A stretch of 64,000 bases of DNA from Paracoccaceae bacterium (GCA_014872875.1 WKFI01000010.1:124001-188000), one strand, 5' to 3'; positions 25,672-34,252 are shown, counted from the stretch's first letter. The notes: generated by a model from the letters alone, not told the origin. Translations and numbers: made by a program.

Positions 25672-27083
25672 AACCGTTCCTCCCGGCGCAGAAGGATATC
25701 GACCCGGCGGTTACGGGCGCGGGCGGCCTCCGTATCAGCCCGATCCAGTGGCTTTGCCGCACCGACACCGACAACGCTCAGGCGCTGTGGGTCACGAAGA
25801 TACCTGGCCAGAACGTCGCGCACCGCTGCAGCGCGGGCTTCGGACAGCGCTTCGTTGGTCTTGAACGCTCCACGCCCTGACAGGGGGATGTTGTCGCTGT
25901 GCCCTTCGATGACAATGGGACCGTGCTCGGCATCCAGAACCGCCGCAATCCGACGGATGATTGGCGCTTCGGTGCGCAGATCGGCTGCGCCGGGACGGAA
26001 CTCCAGAGCCGTCCCCAACCGAAAAATCAAAAAATCACCTTCTTCGCTGACAAACACTTCACCCGCGGCAATAGCACTCTGAAGTTGCGCACCGATGCGA
26101 TCGGATTGCGTGGTCGGTGGCGGAACGAAGGCTACAACCTCAGGCGCATCCGGTATTTTGACCCGAGCAATCTGGATCGGAGTAGTGGGATCATGCAAGG
26201 ACAACATCGTGGTTTGCGCTTCATGTGCGTCCCGGGTCAATGTCCAAGCCAGGGCAGCGAACAAAGCCACCACCATCATCGCAGCAAGTCCGGCGATCAT
26301 CCACATAGGCATCACGGCCATGCGACGCCTTTGCCCGATCAGGGAAGGCTTCCAGAATTTCGACAGATGAGGATACGGTACGGGCGACACGCTGCGCAAT
26401 GAAGTGTGCAGTTCCTTGCGCATGTTTGCCAAGGCAATCGAACCGTCGGGTGCAGACCGATACTGCCCTTCGAAACCAAGAGCCAGACAAGCAAGGCCCA
26501 ACTCGATGACATGAGCATGTGATTTGGGGTCTTGGGTTGCACGGTGCAGACGGGTGAAGAAACCGACCCCGGGCCTGTCATCGCCGAAGAACTGCTCCGT
26601 CATCATCGGACTGCGCCGGACAGCAGGATCGGCATCGGGCACGTTCCGCAGAATGTCGTCACAGCTTGCCGCCAACAGGTATTGCGCCAATTCAGCGTCC
26701 GGCGCTGACGCCCCGGCCGCCATGGCCTCGGCTGGGTAAGCTGTCAACACCTGCACCAGATGGTCCCGCAAGGGCGCGGCATGTCGTTCCACATTTCCCA
26801 TCCTCAAGCGCCCCAAAAGCGTCAGAATGCCTGTGGCCTGCACAATGAGAGGATTGGACGTAGCGTGGCCGACTTTTGTCTTCCGATTGGTGGCCGCGCT
26901 CAGTGTCAGGACCGGACCCGCGATCCTGTGCGGCGGACGTTTGCGCTGTCGGGGCGGAAACAGAACCGTTCGCTCTTCCGGATCTGATACTGCCAGATTT
27001 GTTCTCGAAGCCGTCACGACCCTGCCGCCCGGTTTGGGGCGTGCCATGGAAAAAACGGTCTTGTCTTCCTCGTCAGACGTCAT
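25668..27083 (-). CDS. tssL: TssL with C-terminal OmpA-like peptidoglycan-binding domain
   Basis: 471 residues. The cytoplasmic DotU-like domain spans about 75-245 (NPLIVQATGILTLLGRLR, then FFTRLHRATQDP). One membrane helix lies at about 258-282. The periplasmic part carries an OmpA/MotB domain (about 390-471) with VIEGHSDNIPLSG and ARNRRVDILL, including the Asp and Arg that bind meso-diaminopimelate. The N-terminus has two Thr motifs, EDKTVF (T9) and EERTVLF (T39), resembling the motif array of PpkA. In Agrobacterium a phospho-Thr in the TssL N-terminus is bound by Fha, so these are likely phosphosites (inference). Head of the leftward tssL-tssM-pppA-ppkA run. Confidence 0.93.
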   Translation of the reverse strand: MTSDEEDKTVFSMARPKPGGRVVTASRTNLAVSDPEERTVLFPPRQRKRPPHRIAGPVLTLSAATNRKTKVGHATSNPLIVQATGILTLLGRLRMGNVERHAAPLRDHLVQVLTAYPAEAMAAGASAPDAELAQYLLAASCDDILRNVPDADPAVRRSPMMTEQFFGDDRPGVGFFTRLHRATQDPKSHAHVIELGLACLALGFEGQYRSAPDGSIALANMRKELHTSLRSVSPVPYPHLSKFWKPSLIGQRRRMAVMPMWMIAGLAAMMVVALFAALAWTLTRDAHEAQTTMLSLHDPTTPIQIARVKIPDAPEVVAFVPPPTTQSDRIGAQLQSAIAAGEVFVSEEGDFLIFRLGTALEFRPGAADLRTEAPIIRRIAAVLDAEHGPIVIEGHSDNIPLSGRGAFKTNEALSEARAAAVRDVLARYLRDPQRLSVVGVGAAKPLDRADTEAARARNRRVDILLRREERL

Positions 27084-27425
27084 GCAACAGTCCAGATGTC
27101 GGCCGCCGCCGGGGTCCGACCGGGGAACGAACGTCTCCCAATAGATCTATTGTGATCATTCGTTTTACCCAGCCCGTAGCCCAACCTGTCGGAACGCTCT
27201 TCAGACAGTTCTAATTCTGAATCGCTCGTATCACCCGGTCAACCCTTGCAGGTAATGGCCCCCTACAGGCGGCTCATTGTTGCTGCCGTGTCGCAGGCTT
27301 TGTCTTTTCAGGAAACAATTGTCTTGAATAAGAGCTTCTGTCCCGTATCGGATCGGGCCCCTGAGTGCGCCGAGGTGTGATTTAAGTTGGAAAGCGCATT
27401 CAACTCTGAGTAAAGAAACGCAAGA
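27084..27425. other. Divergent intergenic region, 342 bases
   Basis: This separates the leftward tssL run from the rightward AMP-ligase/thiolase pair. It must hold both promoters. I found no gene, no clear hairpin terminator and no convincing palindromic operator in it. Confidence 0.5.
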
Positions 27426-28616
27426 ATGCGATCCAAGTTCCCGGTGGGCAATGTGACACGACTTGAGGACTGCTTTAGGAAAGCCACAACAGCGCATCTG
27501 TTGACCCGGAAGTCGGCAAGTGTGGTGGTTTTGGAAAAAGCGTTAATGGAATGCCTTTCGTTAACGGCCAGTCCCTTGTCCGACGCACCGCTGCAAATCG
27601 CACCGGGAACACCGCAGCGTCTCTACTGCGAAAGCTCTGGATCATCAGGTACGCCCAAGCTGATCCGACGCACTCCCGCCAGCTGGATGGCAAGCTTTGA
27701 GGTAAACACTCATAGGTTCAACATCACACCGCGGGACAGGTATGCGGTTTTGGGACATCTTGGCCATTCTCTAAGCCTGTATGCAGCGATTGAAGCGATG
27801 CATATCGGATGCGGGCTGGCGGTTCTGAACGACCTTGCGCCGCTCCACCAAGCTGCAGCCCTGCGCGCCCATCGCATAAGCATACTCTATGCAACGCCCA
27901 GCCAATTGCGACTGATCTGCAAGGCCGATGCAGACCCTTTGCCATCCGTCTCCCGCATTCTGTGCGGTGGAGGGCATCTGGACACCGCCCTGCGCGATCA
28001 GCTGGCCGTTCATTTTCCAGATGCGCAAGTAGTCGAATTCTTCGGGGCGTCCGAGACAAGCTTTATCTCCATCTCGGATTCACAATCGCCCCGCGGGTCG
28101 GTGGGGCACGCCTTTCCCGGTGTGACCCTGAGGATCGGCGACGGGCTGGCCCAAGGGCAAATGGGAGAGATCTGGGTCAAAAGCCCCTATCTGTTCGATG
28201 GCTACGAGAAGGGTGACAGCCCGTTGACGCGTTGGCAGGACGGGTACCTGTCCATCGGAGAACTTGGCAAGCTGGATGAGGCTGGCAACCTGTTCCTGCA
28301 GGGCCGGTTGTCGCGTATGGTGACCGTTGCGGATCAAAACGTGTTTCCCGAAGCCATCGAAGCCGTCATCATGGCCCAACCCGGTATAGACGCAGCAGCC
28401 ATCATTACGCCCGACGATCCGTTGCGCGGGTCTTCGATTGTCGCAGCGATTGTTGGGGACGTCTCGGAAAGTGCGCTTCGGCAGATTTGCCGAACTGAGC
28501 TGGGAGATGCCTCGGTGCCCCGCTACGTCTGGGTTCTTGACACGCTCCCGATGTTGCCCGCCGGGAAACCCGACCTGAAGCGTTTGGAAACCCTCTGGCG
28601 GGAGCGTACCATATGA
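27426..28616 (+). CDS. AMP-forming acyl-CoA synthetase-like protein, short
   Basis: 396 residues, roughly 100-150 shorter at the N-terminus than typical acyl-CoA ligases. The core motifs are present: SSGSSGTPKLI (about 71-81, phosphate loop), FFGASETSF (about 204-212), GYLSIGELGKLDEAGNLF (about 275-292, hinge region) and LPAGKPDLKRLE near the end with the adenylation Lys. Family knowledge: activates a carboxylic acid as AMP ester and then CoA (or another acceptor) thioester. It overlaps the thiolase start by four bases, so the two work together. The biotin-uptake operon converges from the right; a link to a pimeloyl-type precursor is only speculation. Substrate not predictable. Confidence 0.82.
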   Translation: MRSKFPVGNVTRLEDCFRKATTAHLLTRKSASVVVLEKALMECLSLTASPLSDAPLQIAPGTPQRLYCESSGSSGTPKLIRRTPASWMASFEVNTHRFNITPRDRYAVLGHLGHSLSLYAAIEAMHIGCGLAVLNDLAPLHQAAALRAHRISILYATPSQLRLICKADADPLPSVSRILCGGGHLDTALRDQLAVHFPDAQVVEFFGASETSFISISDSQSPRGSVGHAFPGVTLRIGDGLAQGQMGEIWVKSPYLFDGYEKGDSPLTRWQDGYLSIGELGKLDEAGNLFLQGRLSRMVTVADQNVFPEAIEAVIMAQPGIDAAAIITPDDPLRGSSIVAAIVGDVSESALRQICRTELGDASVPRYVWVLDTLPMLPAGKPDLKRLETLWRERTI

Positions 28617-29722
28617 GCCTGAGCCACATCATTGCCGCGTGCCGAAGCCCGGTCGCACCGCGGGGTGGCGCGTTGGCCGACTGTCTGCCGCATGATCTGG
28701 CGTCACCAGTGATTTCAGACTTGCTGCAGCGCGGTGGGATACAGGCAGAACAGGTAGGTGAACTTGTGCTGTCCAACGCGCTTGGAGCGGGTGGCAATCC
28801 GGCCCGAATTGCCGCCTTGGCTGCGGGTCTTCCCGAACCGATTGCGGGGCTTAGTGTGGATCGGCAATGTGCAGGCGGGTTGGATGCAATCTTGTTGGGC
28901 GATGCGATGATCCGGGCAGGGCTGCATGACGTCGTGATCGCAGGCGGGGCGGAAAGTTACTCCCGCCGTCCGATCCGAATGCACAGATTTCCCGATGGGC
29001 GCCCACCCGAAACCTATGAGCAAGCGCCTTTTACCCCCTGGCCGGATAGAGACCCGGACATGGCCACGGTCGCCGACGTGTTGGCCCGCAGCATGGGGAT
29101 AAATCGGGAGGAACAGGATACCTGGGCGCAAGCCAGCCACGCGAAGGCACTGACAGCGCAGGACCTGTTGGCGCGGGAAATTGTCCCCGTCGCCGGTTTG
29201 GCCAGAGACAGCTTCACCCGCGTGCTCAGTGACCGACATTGCGCGCGGGCCAGAACCGTCTGCGGTACGATCAGTGCCGCCAACATGGCCGTTGCCGCTG
29301 ATGGAGCCGCTTTTGTCCTGATGGTGTCGGATCGCTTGGCCCGTCGCCACACCGGCCCCTCGCTGACCATACTGGGCGGCAGAACACTTGGCGCAGATCC
29401 GACGCAACCCGGCCTTGCCCCTGTCCCGGCGGTCGATGCCGTTCTGAAGGAAGCGCAGCTGCGCCCCGCTGCTTTGTCCGCTGTCGAGATCATGGAAGCT
29501 TTTGCCGTCCAGGCCATCGCCTGCCAGCGCGGCAGTGCCCTACCCCACGAGATCACCAATCGCCATGGCGGAGCCTTGGCGCGCGGCCATCCCATAGGGG
29601 CGTCGGGTGCCATTCTGGCCGTGCGGCTGTTTCAGGACCTGACCGCGTTGGGCAGCGGCACGGGATTGGCCGCAATTGCTTCGGCAGGCGGATTGGGCAG
29701 TGCGCTTTTGCTGGGCGCCTGA
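28613..29722 (+). CDS. Thiolase-family protein with second catalytic Cys missing
   Basis: 369 residues, slightly short for a thiolase. The nucleophile Cys is in DRQCAGGLDAIL (about residue 86) and the catalytic His in NRHGGALARGHPIGASGA (about 318-335). At the C-terminus, where thiolases have a second Cys in a CxGGG(M/L)G motif, this protein reads AAIASAGGLGSALLL: the Cys position is Ala. That residue normally acts as the acid/base in the Claisen reaction, so activity may be altered, as in some condensing or degradative relatives. Coupled to the AMP-ligase (ATGA overlap); ends four bases from the convergent MOSC gene. Confidence 0.85.
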   Translation: MSLSHIIAACRSPVAPRGGALADCLPHDLASPVISDLLQRGGIQAEQVGELVLSNALGAGGNPARIAALAAGLPEPIAGLSVDRQCAGGLDAILLGDAMIRAGLHDVVIAGGAESYSRRPIRMHRFPDGRPPETYEQAPFTPWPDRDPDMATVADVLARSMGINREEQDTWAQASHAKALTAQDLLAREIVPVAGLARDSFTRVLSDRHCARARTVCGTISAANMAVAADGAAFVLMVSDRLARRHTGPSLTILGGRTLGADPTQPGLAPVPAVDAVLKEAQLRPAALSAVEIMEAFAVQAIACQRGSALPHEITNRHGGALARGHPIGASGAILAVRLFQDLTALGSGTGLAAIASAGGLGSALLLGA

Positions 29723-29726
29723 ACAG

Positions 29727-30302
29727 TTACGGCAGCTTGCGGATCCGATCCGTTGCCCGGATCTCACCATCTTGGACGATGCGGCACAAAACACCGCGTA
29801 GCCGCAGCGGGCGGTTTGGACCATGCACGATCCAGGCCAGGCTTTCACCGCCATACCGCGCTTTCCACTTGGCACAGCCGGTGTTGAACTTGTCCGATAC
29901 CTCGACCACGGCACTGCCGATCTGCAACCGGGTCCCAACGGGCATGTTCGCTTCGGTCATGTCCAGATCGGCCACCATCGTGTCGCCCGGGTGTACAGCA
30001 CCCTCCCGGTCACGCCAGCACAGGTCCATCACCCGTTTCGGCAGTATCGAGATCTGAATGCGAGGATCGGGACTGCCATCCTCCAAGGTCAACCAAGGCG
30101 CCTTGAGCCAGCGTTCACCTTCGATTCCACGTTCAGCTGAGACTTGGATTGCCTGCGAAAAAAGGCGCTCTCCATAGCCCGGACGAAAGCACAGGCTTTC
30201 GATGGCTGCATCATCCTTGGGCGCGTTCAGAATGTGCGGCAATGCCGCATCACATTCTTCTCGGGTAACAAATCCTGGTCCTGCGGGATTGCTCAGGCTC
30301 AT
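29727..30302 (-). CDS. MOSC-domain protein
   Basis: 191 residues from the ATG at 30302; a longer open frame upstream lies inside the preceding gene. MOSC features include the conserved Cys in DKFNTGCAKWKARYG and the beta-rich segments MPVGTRLQIGSAVVEVSD and RLRGVLCRIVQDGEI. MOSC domains bind or transfer sulfur and molybdenum cofactor-related groups, often in detoxification. Its ATG overlaps the stop of the nitroreductase gene (ATGA). It is therefore the last gene of a five-gene run starting at bioM, although a link of MOSC to biotin is not established. Confidence 0.88.
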   Translation of the reverse strand: MSLSNPAGPGFVTREECDAALPHILNAPKDDAAIESLCFRPGYGERLFSQAIQVSAERGIEGERWLKAPWLTLEDGSPDPRIQISILPKRVMDLCWRDREGAVHPGDTMVADLDMTEANMPVGTRLQIGSAVVEVSDKFNTGCAKWKARYGGESLAWIVHGPNRPLRLRGVLCRIVQDGEIRATDRIRKLP

Positions 30303-30991
30303 GTTGCATTCTCCTGCGTGAAACCGCGAAAGCTTGTGTATTCGTCCAACCCGGCTCGTTCGGTGCGGAATCCGTTGACGGCAGCCTGCAAGTCCGGATG
30401 ACCCAGCGCAATCCCGCAAACAACCATTTCCTCTGCGGGCAGCTCCAAGGATTGGTGAACAACCGTGCCGTAATTGGCCAATGCCCCGATCCCCGTCGCG
30501 CCCAACTGCTCGGCCTCGGCTGCCAGAAGGAAGCTCATGATCGACATGCCCAGATCCATGAAACACCCTTTGCCCATACGTCGGTCAATGGTGACGACAA
30601 CACCAACAGGTGCCCCGAAGAAGGCATAGTTCCGGGCAAACTGCTCACGGCGCCCGGCCACATCGCGACGGGCGATCCCCAACGCCTGATAGAGCGCATA
30701 GCCTGCCTTGCGCTGACGATCTTTCAACTCGGCAGGCATAGGATCGGGAAAATAGGAATATTCACTGTCAAGCGGGCGTTTCTGATCTACGGCCAGCGTC
30801 AGATCAGCCGTCAGGTCGACCAAAGGTTGACCGGTCAGAACATGAAAAGTGCCCGGTTGCAGGTTGGCGCCGCTGGGAGCGCGTCGGGCGGCGGTGCAGA
30901 TCCGCTGAACCACCGCCAAATCCACCCGGGCCGATGTATAGGCCCGGATAGATCGACGATTTTCAATGAGTTGCTGGAACTCAGGCCGCAT
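30299..30991 (-). CDS. Nitroreductase-family FMN enzyme
   Basis: 230 residues from the ATG at 30991; a GTG six bases upstream is also possible. N-terminal NRRSIRAYTS is the FMN-phosphate-binding pattern, followed by RRAPSGANLQPGTFHVL. The middle has KGCFMDLGMSIMSFLLAAEA, the dimer helix, and the end has VVCGIALGHPD. Such enzymes reduce nitro or quinone groups with NAD(P)H; BluB-type members break down flavin, but I see no basis for that here. It overlaps bioY by 11 bases and is coupled to the MOSC gene. Confidence 0.88.
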   Translation of the reverse strand: MRPEFQQLIENRRSIRAYTSARVDLAVVQRICTAARRAPSGANLQPGTFHVLTGQPLVDLTADLTLAVDQKRPLDSEYSYFPDPMPAELKDRQRKAGYALYQALGIARRDVAGRREQFARNYAFFGAPVGVVVTIDRRMGKGCFMDLGMSIMSFLLAAEAEQLGATGIGALANYGTVVHQSLELPAEEMVVCGIALGHPDLQAAVNGFRTERAGLDEYTSFRGFTQENAT

Positions 30992-31538
30992 CTGCACGCG
31001 ACAAAAGGCTGGACGGGCGTGCCTTGTAAAGGGCGCCGGTGATCAGGCCGGCCAGAACCGCTTTGATCAGATCGCCCGGCATGAACGGCGCCATCGCGGT
31101 CAGGACGGCCTCGCCCAAACCGGCAGGCTTCATTACCATGTAATAGGGCACCGCCACCAGGTAGAGCGCGCCGATACCACCGATGACCGAGGCGACCCCG
31201 GCGACGACATTGACATTGCCCGAGGTCCATTTTTCCATCACCAGACCGGTGACGTAGGCAGCAATCGGGAACCCATAATAGAACCCGGCCCACGGCGTGG
31301 TGAACACGCCCAGACCACCGCGCCCACCGGCCAACAGCGGCAGACCAGCCGCCACCAGCACAACGAACAGCAGCACGGCCAAGGCGCCCCGCTTGGCCCC
31401 AAGCACGGTGCCGCACAGCATAATCCCCATGCTTTGGGCCGTGATCGGAATACCGCTTGCCAAAGTCAGCTTGGGCACCAGCCCAAGTGCGGCAATCAAA
31501 GCCGTAAACAGTGCGATGAGGACGACATTGCGTTCCAT
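30981..31538 (-). CDS. bioY: BioY, biotin-specific S-component of ECF transporter
   Basis: 185 residues, six predicted membrane segments. BioY signatures: GIPITAQSMGIMLCGTVLGA near residues 30-49, LAGGRGGLGVFT near 70-81 and APFMPGDLIKAVLAGL near 150-165. The ATG at 31538 follows GGAG with eight bases of spacing and lies two bases past the bioN stop; an upstream TTG (31544) is a worse start. BioY binds biotin in the membrane and works with the BioN/BioM energising module encoded just upstream. Confidence 0.95.
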   Translation of the reverse strand: MERNVVLIALFTALIAALGLVPKLTLASGIPITAQSMGIMLCGTVLGAKRGALAVLLFVVLVAAGLPLLAGGRGGLGVFTTPWAGFYYGFPIAAYVTGLVMEKWTSGNVNVVAGVASVIGGIGALYLVAVPYYMVMKPAGLGEAVLTAMAPFMPGDLIKAVLAGLITGALYKARPSSLLSRADAA

Positions 31539-31540
31539 AT

Positions 31541-32155
31541 TCAATTCTCCGTGTGTTCCAGGAAACCCCCACGAGCCCGCAATGCTTCTGCCAGGTGATC
31601 GGCATCATCGAGTGCGAGTAACGTGAAGGGGACAACCACGCGCCATCCCGGGCGACGTGGTGATCGGGCGCGCCAAGCGTCACTCAGACGCTGGCCGTTG
31701 TCGATGAGTTTGGGCAGGATGCGGATCACCAGCGCGATCGCCAGTTCCATGGCGCGGCTGTTCAGTCCGATCCGGCGTAGTGGGGTGGCAAGCCAGCGGA
31801 TGACGGTGATCATCTCGCTCAGTGCCGTGGTCATGGTGACAAGGTTGGCAAGCCCGACGGTGGTCAGAAGCCGCAAAATAATCTCGGCGCCCTCTGCGTA
31901 AGTGGCCGTCGCTATATGCCAGACCCCAAGAATGGCCAGAAACGGCCAGAGAACCTTGAGCCGAACAATTCCGGCGCGAAAGAACCGGCCACCGGGCAGA
32001 GCGTAAGCCCCGAGCGTCATACCCAGCGCCACTGCTAGCACCAGCAAATCCTGCACCAGAAACAGCACAAAGGTCGCGACAGCCAGCGCTGCCAGCTTGG
32101 CTCCGGCGGGCCAGCGATGGGCGCGGGTTCTAACCGGTGAGGTGAGCGAGATCAT
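31541..32155 (-). CDS. bioN: BioN, transmembrane T-component of biotin ECF transporter
   Basis: 204 residues with about five membrane segments (for example VATFVLFLVQDLLVLAVALG). Two Ala-Arg-x coupling motifs typical of EcfT proteins are present near the C-terminus: DAWRARSPR and EALRARGGF, spaced about 30 residues apart. They seat in the grooves of the ATPase subunits. It overlaps the end of bioM by 26 bases and is separated from bioY by only two bases. Confidence 0.93.
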   Translation of the reverse strand: MISLTSPVRTRAHRWPAGAKLAALAVATFVLFLVQDLLVLAVALGMTLGAYALPGGRFFRAGIVRLKVLWPFLAILGVWHIATATYAEGAEIILRLLTTVGLANLVTMTTALSEMITVIRWLATPLRRIGLNSRAMELAIALVIRILPKLIDNGQRLSDAWRARSPRRPGWRVVVPFTLLALDDADHLAEALRARGGFLEHTEN

Positions 32156-32852
32156 CGGTCTCCCCCTCGCTGTGCATGGCCTCCAGATAGGCCCCCATTA
32201 CCTGTCCTTGAGGCCCGGCAAGCTGAATACGGCCCTGATCGATCCACACCAGAGTGTCGTAACTCTCCAGATCAGTAGGATCATGAGTGATGTGCAGAAG
32301 GCTGCCGTGGTAAAGTCTCAGATACCGGTTCAGCTGCGCTTTTGTTGGGATATCCAGCCCGGCAAAGGGTTCGTCCAAAACCAGAAGTTTCGGCTGCATT
32401 GCGACCACGGACATCAGGGTAACAAGATGCTTCTGACCTTGCGACAGGGTCGCCACATACGCTTCGTGCCAATGCGCCAGACCAAATTGGGTCAGAACCT
32501 CGCGCATCTTGCCCTCAGCCTCGGCTTTGCCCAGCCCCTGTTGTTCCAGACCAAAGGCAATCTCTTCGCCCACGGTCGGGAAGATGATCTGGTGTTCAGG
32601 GTTTTGGAACAGGATGCCAACTTCGCTCAGGGCAGCGCGCCGATCTTTTGCAAGGTTATGGCCGTTAACTTGTACCGTGCCAGCGGTCGGAGCAACCAGC
32701 CCCGAGACAAGACGCGCCAAGGTGGACTTGCCCGAGCCATTGCGACCTACGACACCGACCCTGCGCTCAGCCAAGGACAAGTTGATCTTGTGCAGGATCT
32801 GCTTTCCCTCGACAGCGAAATCCAGATCCTGAATTTCGATTTGGCTTGTCAT
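32130..32852 (-). CDS. bioM: BioM, ATPase of biotin ECF transporter
   Basis: 240 residues from the ATG at 32852 (MTSQIEIQDLDFAVEG); the open frame continues 52 codons upstream but that part is not ABC-like. Walker A GRNGSGKST, Q-loop LFQNPEHQIIF, signature LSQGQKHL, Walker B LLVLDEPFAGLD and switch ITHDP are all present. It heads a leftward run bioM-bioN-bioY-nitroreductase-MOSC in which every junction overlaps or nearly so. I looked for a BioR-type palindrome (TTATxxATAA) upstream and did not find one. Confidence 0.93.
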   Translation of the reverse strand: MTSQIEIQDLDFAVEGKQILHKINLSLAERRVGVVGRNGSGKSTLARLVSGLVAPTAGTVQVNGHNLAKDRRAALSEVGILFQNPEHQIIFPTVGEEIAFGLEQQGLGKAEAEGKMREVLTQFGLAHWHEAYVATLSQGQKHLVTLMSVVAMQPKLLVLDEPFAGLDIPTKAQLNRYLRLYHGSLLHITHDPTDLESYDTLVWIDQGRIQLAGPQGQVMGAYLEAMHSEGETDDLAHLTG

Positions 32853-33438
32853 GGCCACACTCTCTGACTTCTCCCCGACGCGTGCATGGCCTGCGCTTGG
32901 CTTCAGTGAACCCTGTTTCAACCCCTTCAGGGTCCCGCGACGCGTGTCTTCGGCGCGCAGACATGGCGCGGGCGGCCCAAAAGTGCAAGTCTTTTCCCTT
33001 TCCTCCAATGATCGCTGGCATCACTTTTGGCTGATTTGTTCGCTTAAGACGGTCCGCTCCAATTGGGGGAGAGAGGCTGAACTGATCTATGTCCAACTGC
33101 CTTGGTAAAGACGTCTTTGGTCATTAAGGTGCACTTTGAATACCTGTATTCCACCTGGGAAAACGGGCATGACGGACGCGGGAAAACTGACATCGGCCAC
33201 CCTCCCGGTCGCACCCAAAGCAGCGACGAGATGCCGCGCAACCGGAACAGGCATCTCCCTTCTTGCACCCAACGTGATGCAGGCCAGATGCAGCAAACAA
33301 ACCCATAGACAGTCCTGAAATACCAGGAATCATTCAAGACGGCGGTCCAAGAATAACTCCTGCCGTACAGCGGGCGTCAGCCCGCTGTACATACTGAATG
33401 AGTTGCAGCCGGTGCGGATCGTCCCGGCCCGCTGAAGC
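32853..33438. other. Intergenic region between bioM and the SDR gene, 586 bases
   Basis: Several short overlapping frames occur, none with family resemblance. It holds the bioM promoter (not identified with confidence) and the perfect hairpin at 33365-33390. Nothing else is seen. Confidence 0.5.
33365..33390. terminator. Perfect 11-base hairpin downstream of the SDR gene
   Basis: GTACAGCGGGC (33365-33375) pairs perfectly with GCCCGCTGTAC (33380-33390) across the loop GTCA. It lies 49 bases past the leftward SDR stop at 33439. No T-tract follows on either strand, so it could be a weak or factor-assisted terminator, an mRNA 3'-end stabiliser or a protein-binding palindrome. Confidence 0.4.
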
Positions 33439-34179
33439 TCAGGCCTTGACCATGTGCCCACCATCCACATCCAGAACCGAGCCTGTCAGGAAGCCGTTCG
33501 TCATGGCCATAACGACCGCCTGGGCGATCTCGTCTGCATCTCCAACGCGCCGCACCGGGAGAGTGTTGCCCACCTGCGCATACATGTTCTCACGAGCCTC
33601 TTCCGGCATGGCAGCATAGGCTTCGGTCGCCACCATTCCGGGGCTGATGCAGTTGACCCGCGCTTTACCTGCCAGCTCCAGGGCCAATCCTTTGGCCAGC
33701 GCCTCGACTGCAGCATTCACCGCACCCAGACCGGTGGCACCGGTGGATGGACGACGGCTCAAAACGCCCGAGAATAGTGTCACCGAAGCCCCCTCGGTCA
33801 GAAAGGGAAGCACTTCTCGGACTGTTACGTAGGGGCCAATGAACTTGGCCTCAAACATGATCCGTAGATCGGCAGTCGGGAGGTCGGAAAAGGCACCATG
33901 CGCAGCGCTTGAGGCAGAGATGACCAGATGGTCGACCTGCCCCAAAGCGGAAGCCCAAGTTCTGACGGCATCCTCATCCGTCATATCGACTGCAGAAATG
34001 CCAATATCACCGCCTATATCCGCAGCGGCATCTTTCAGCTTGGCGCTGTCGCGGCTGGCAATGGTCACACGCGCACCCAAATGAGCGGCGAGCATGGCAG
34101 TTGCCTTGCCCATGCCGCTGCCGCCGCCCACAATGACGACATGTTTTCCCGTCAGCGCAGTCTCAAAAGGATTGGTCAT
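33439..34179 (-). CDS. Atypical short-chain dehydrogenase/reductase without YxxxK
   Basis: 246 residues from the ATG at 34179, preceded by AGGAG six bases upstream. The Rossmann nucleotide-binding motif is classical (VVIVGGGSGMGKATAM). Where SDRs carry the catalytic Tyr and Lys (YxxxK followed by AAVEAL), this protein reads LGAVNAAVEALAKGLALEL, so Tyr is Leu and Lys is Asn. Fold and cofactor binding are probably kept but classical dehydrogenase chemistry is unlikely; a non-canonical or binding role fits better. Ends SVLDVDGGHMVKA like normal SDRs. Divergent from the LysR gene at 34293, which probably controls it. Confidence 0.88.
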   Translation of the reverse strand: MTNPFETALTGKHVVIVGGGSGMGKATAMLAAHLGARVTIASRDSAKLKDAAADIGGDIGISAVDMTDEDAVRTWASALGQVDHLVISASSAAHGAFSDLPTADLRIMFEAKFIGPYVTVREVLPFLTEGASVTLFSGVLSRRPSTGATGLGAVNAAVEALAKGLALELAGKARVNCISPGMVATEAYAAMPEEARENMYAQVGNTLPVRRVGDADEIAQAVVMAMTNGFLTGSVLDVDGGHMVKA

Positions 34180-34252
34180 GGTGGTCTCCTGAATTTCCCC
34201 GGATGAGGGGCATTGATGGTCTTTCGAAACCAGAGTTAAGGGCCGCACCTTC

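Noticed and set aside
27084-27425. BioR-type biotin operator near the bio genes
   Set aside because: I looked for TTATxxATAA-like palindromes here and upstream of bioM and found none.
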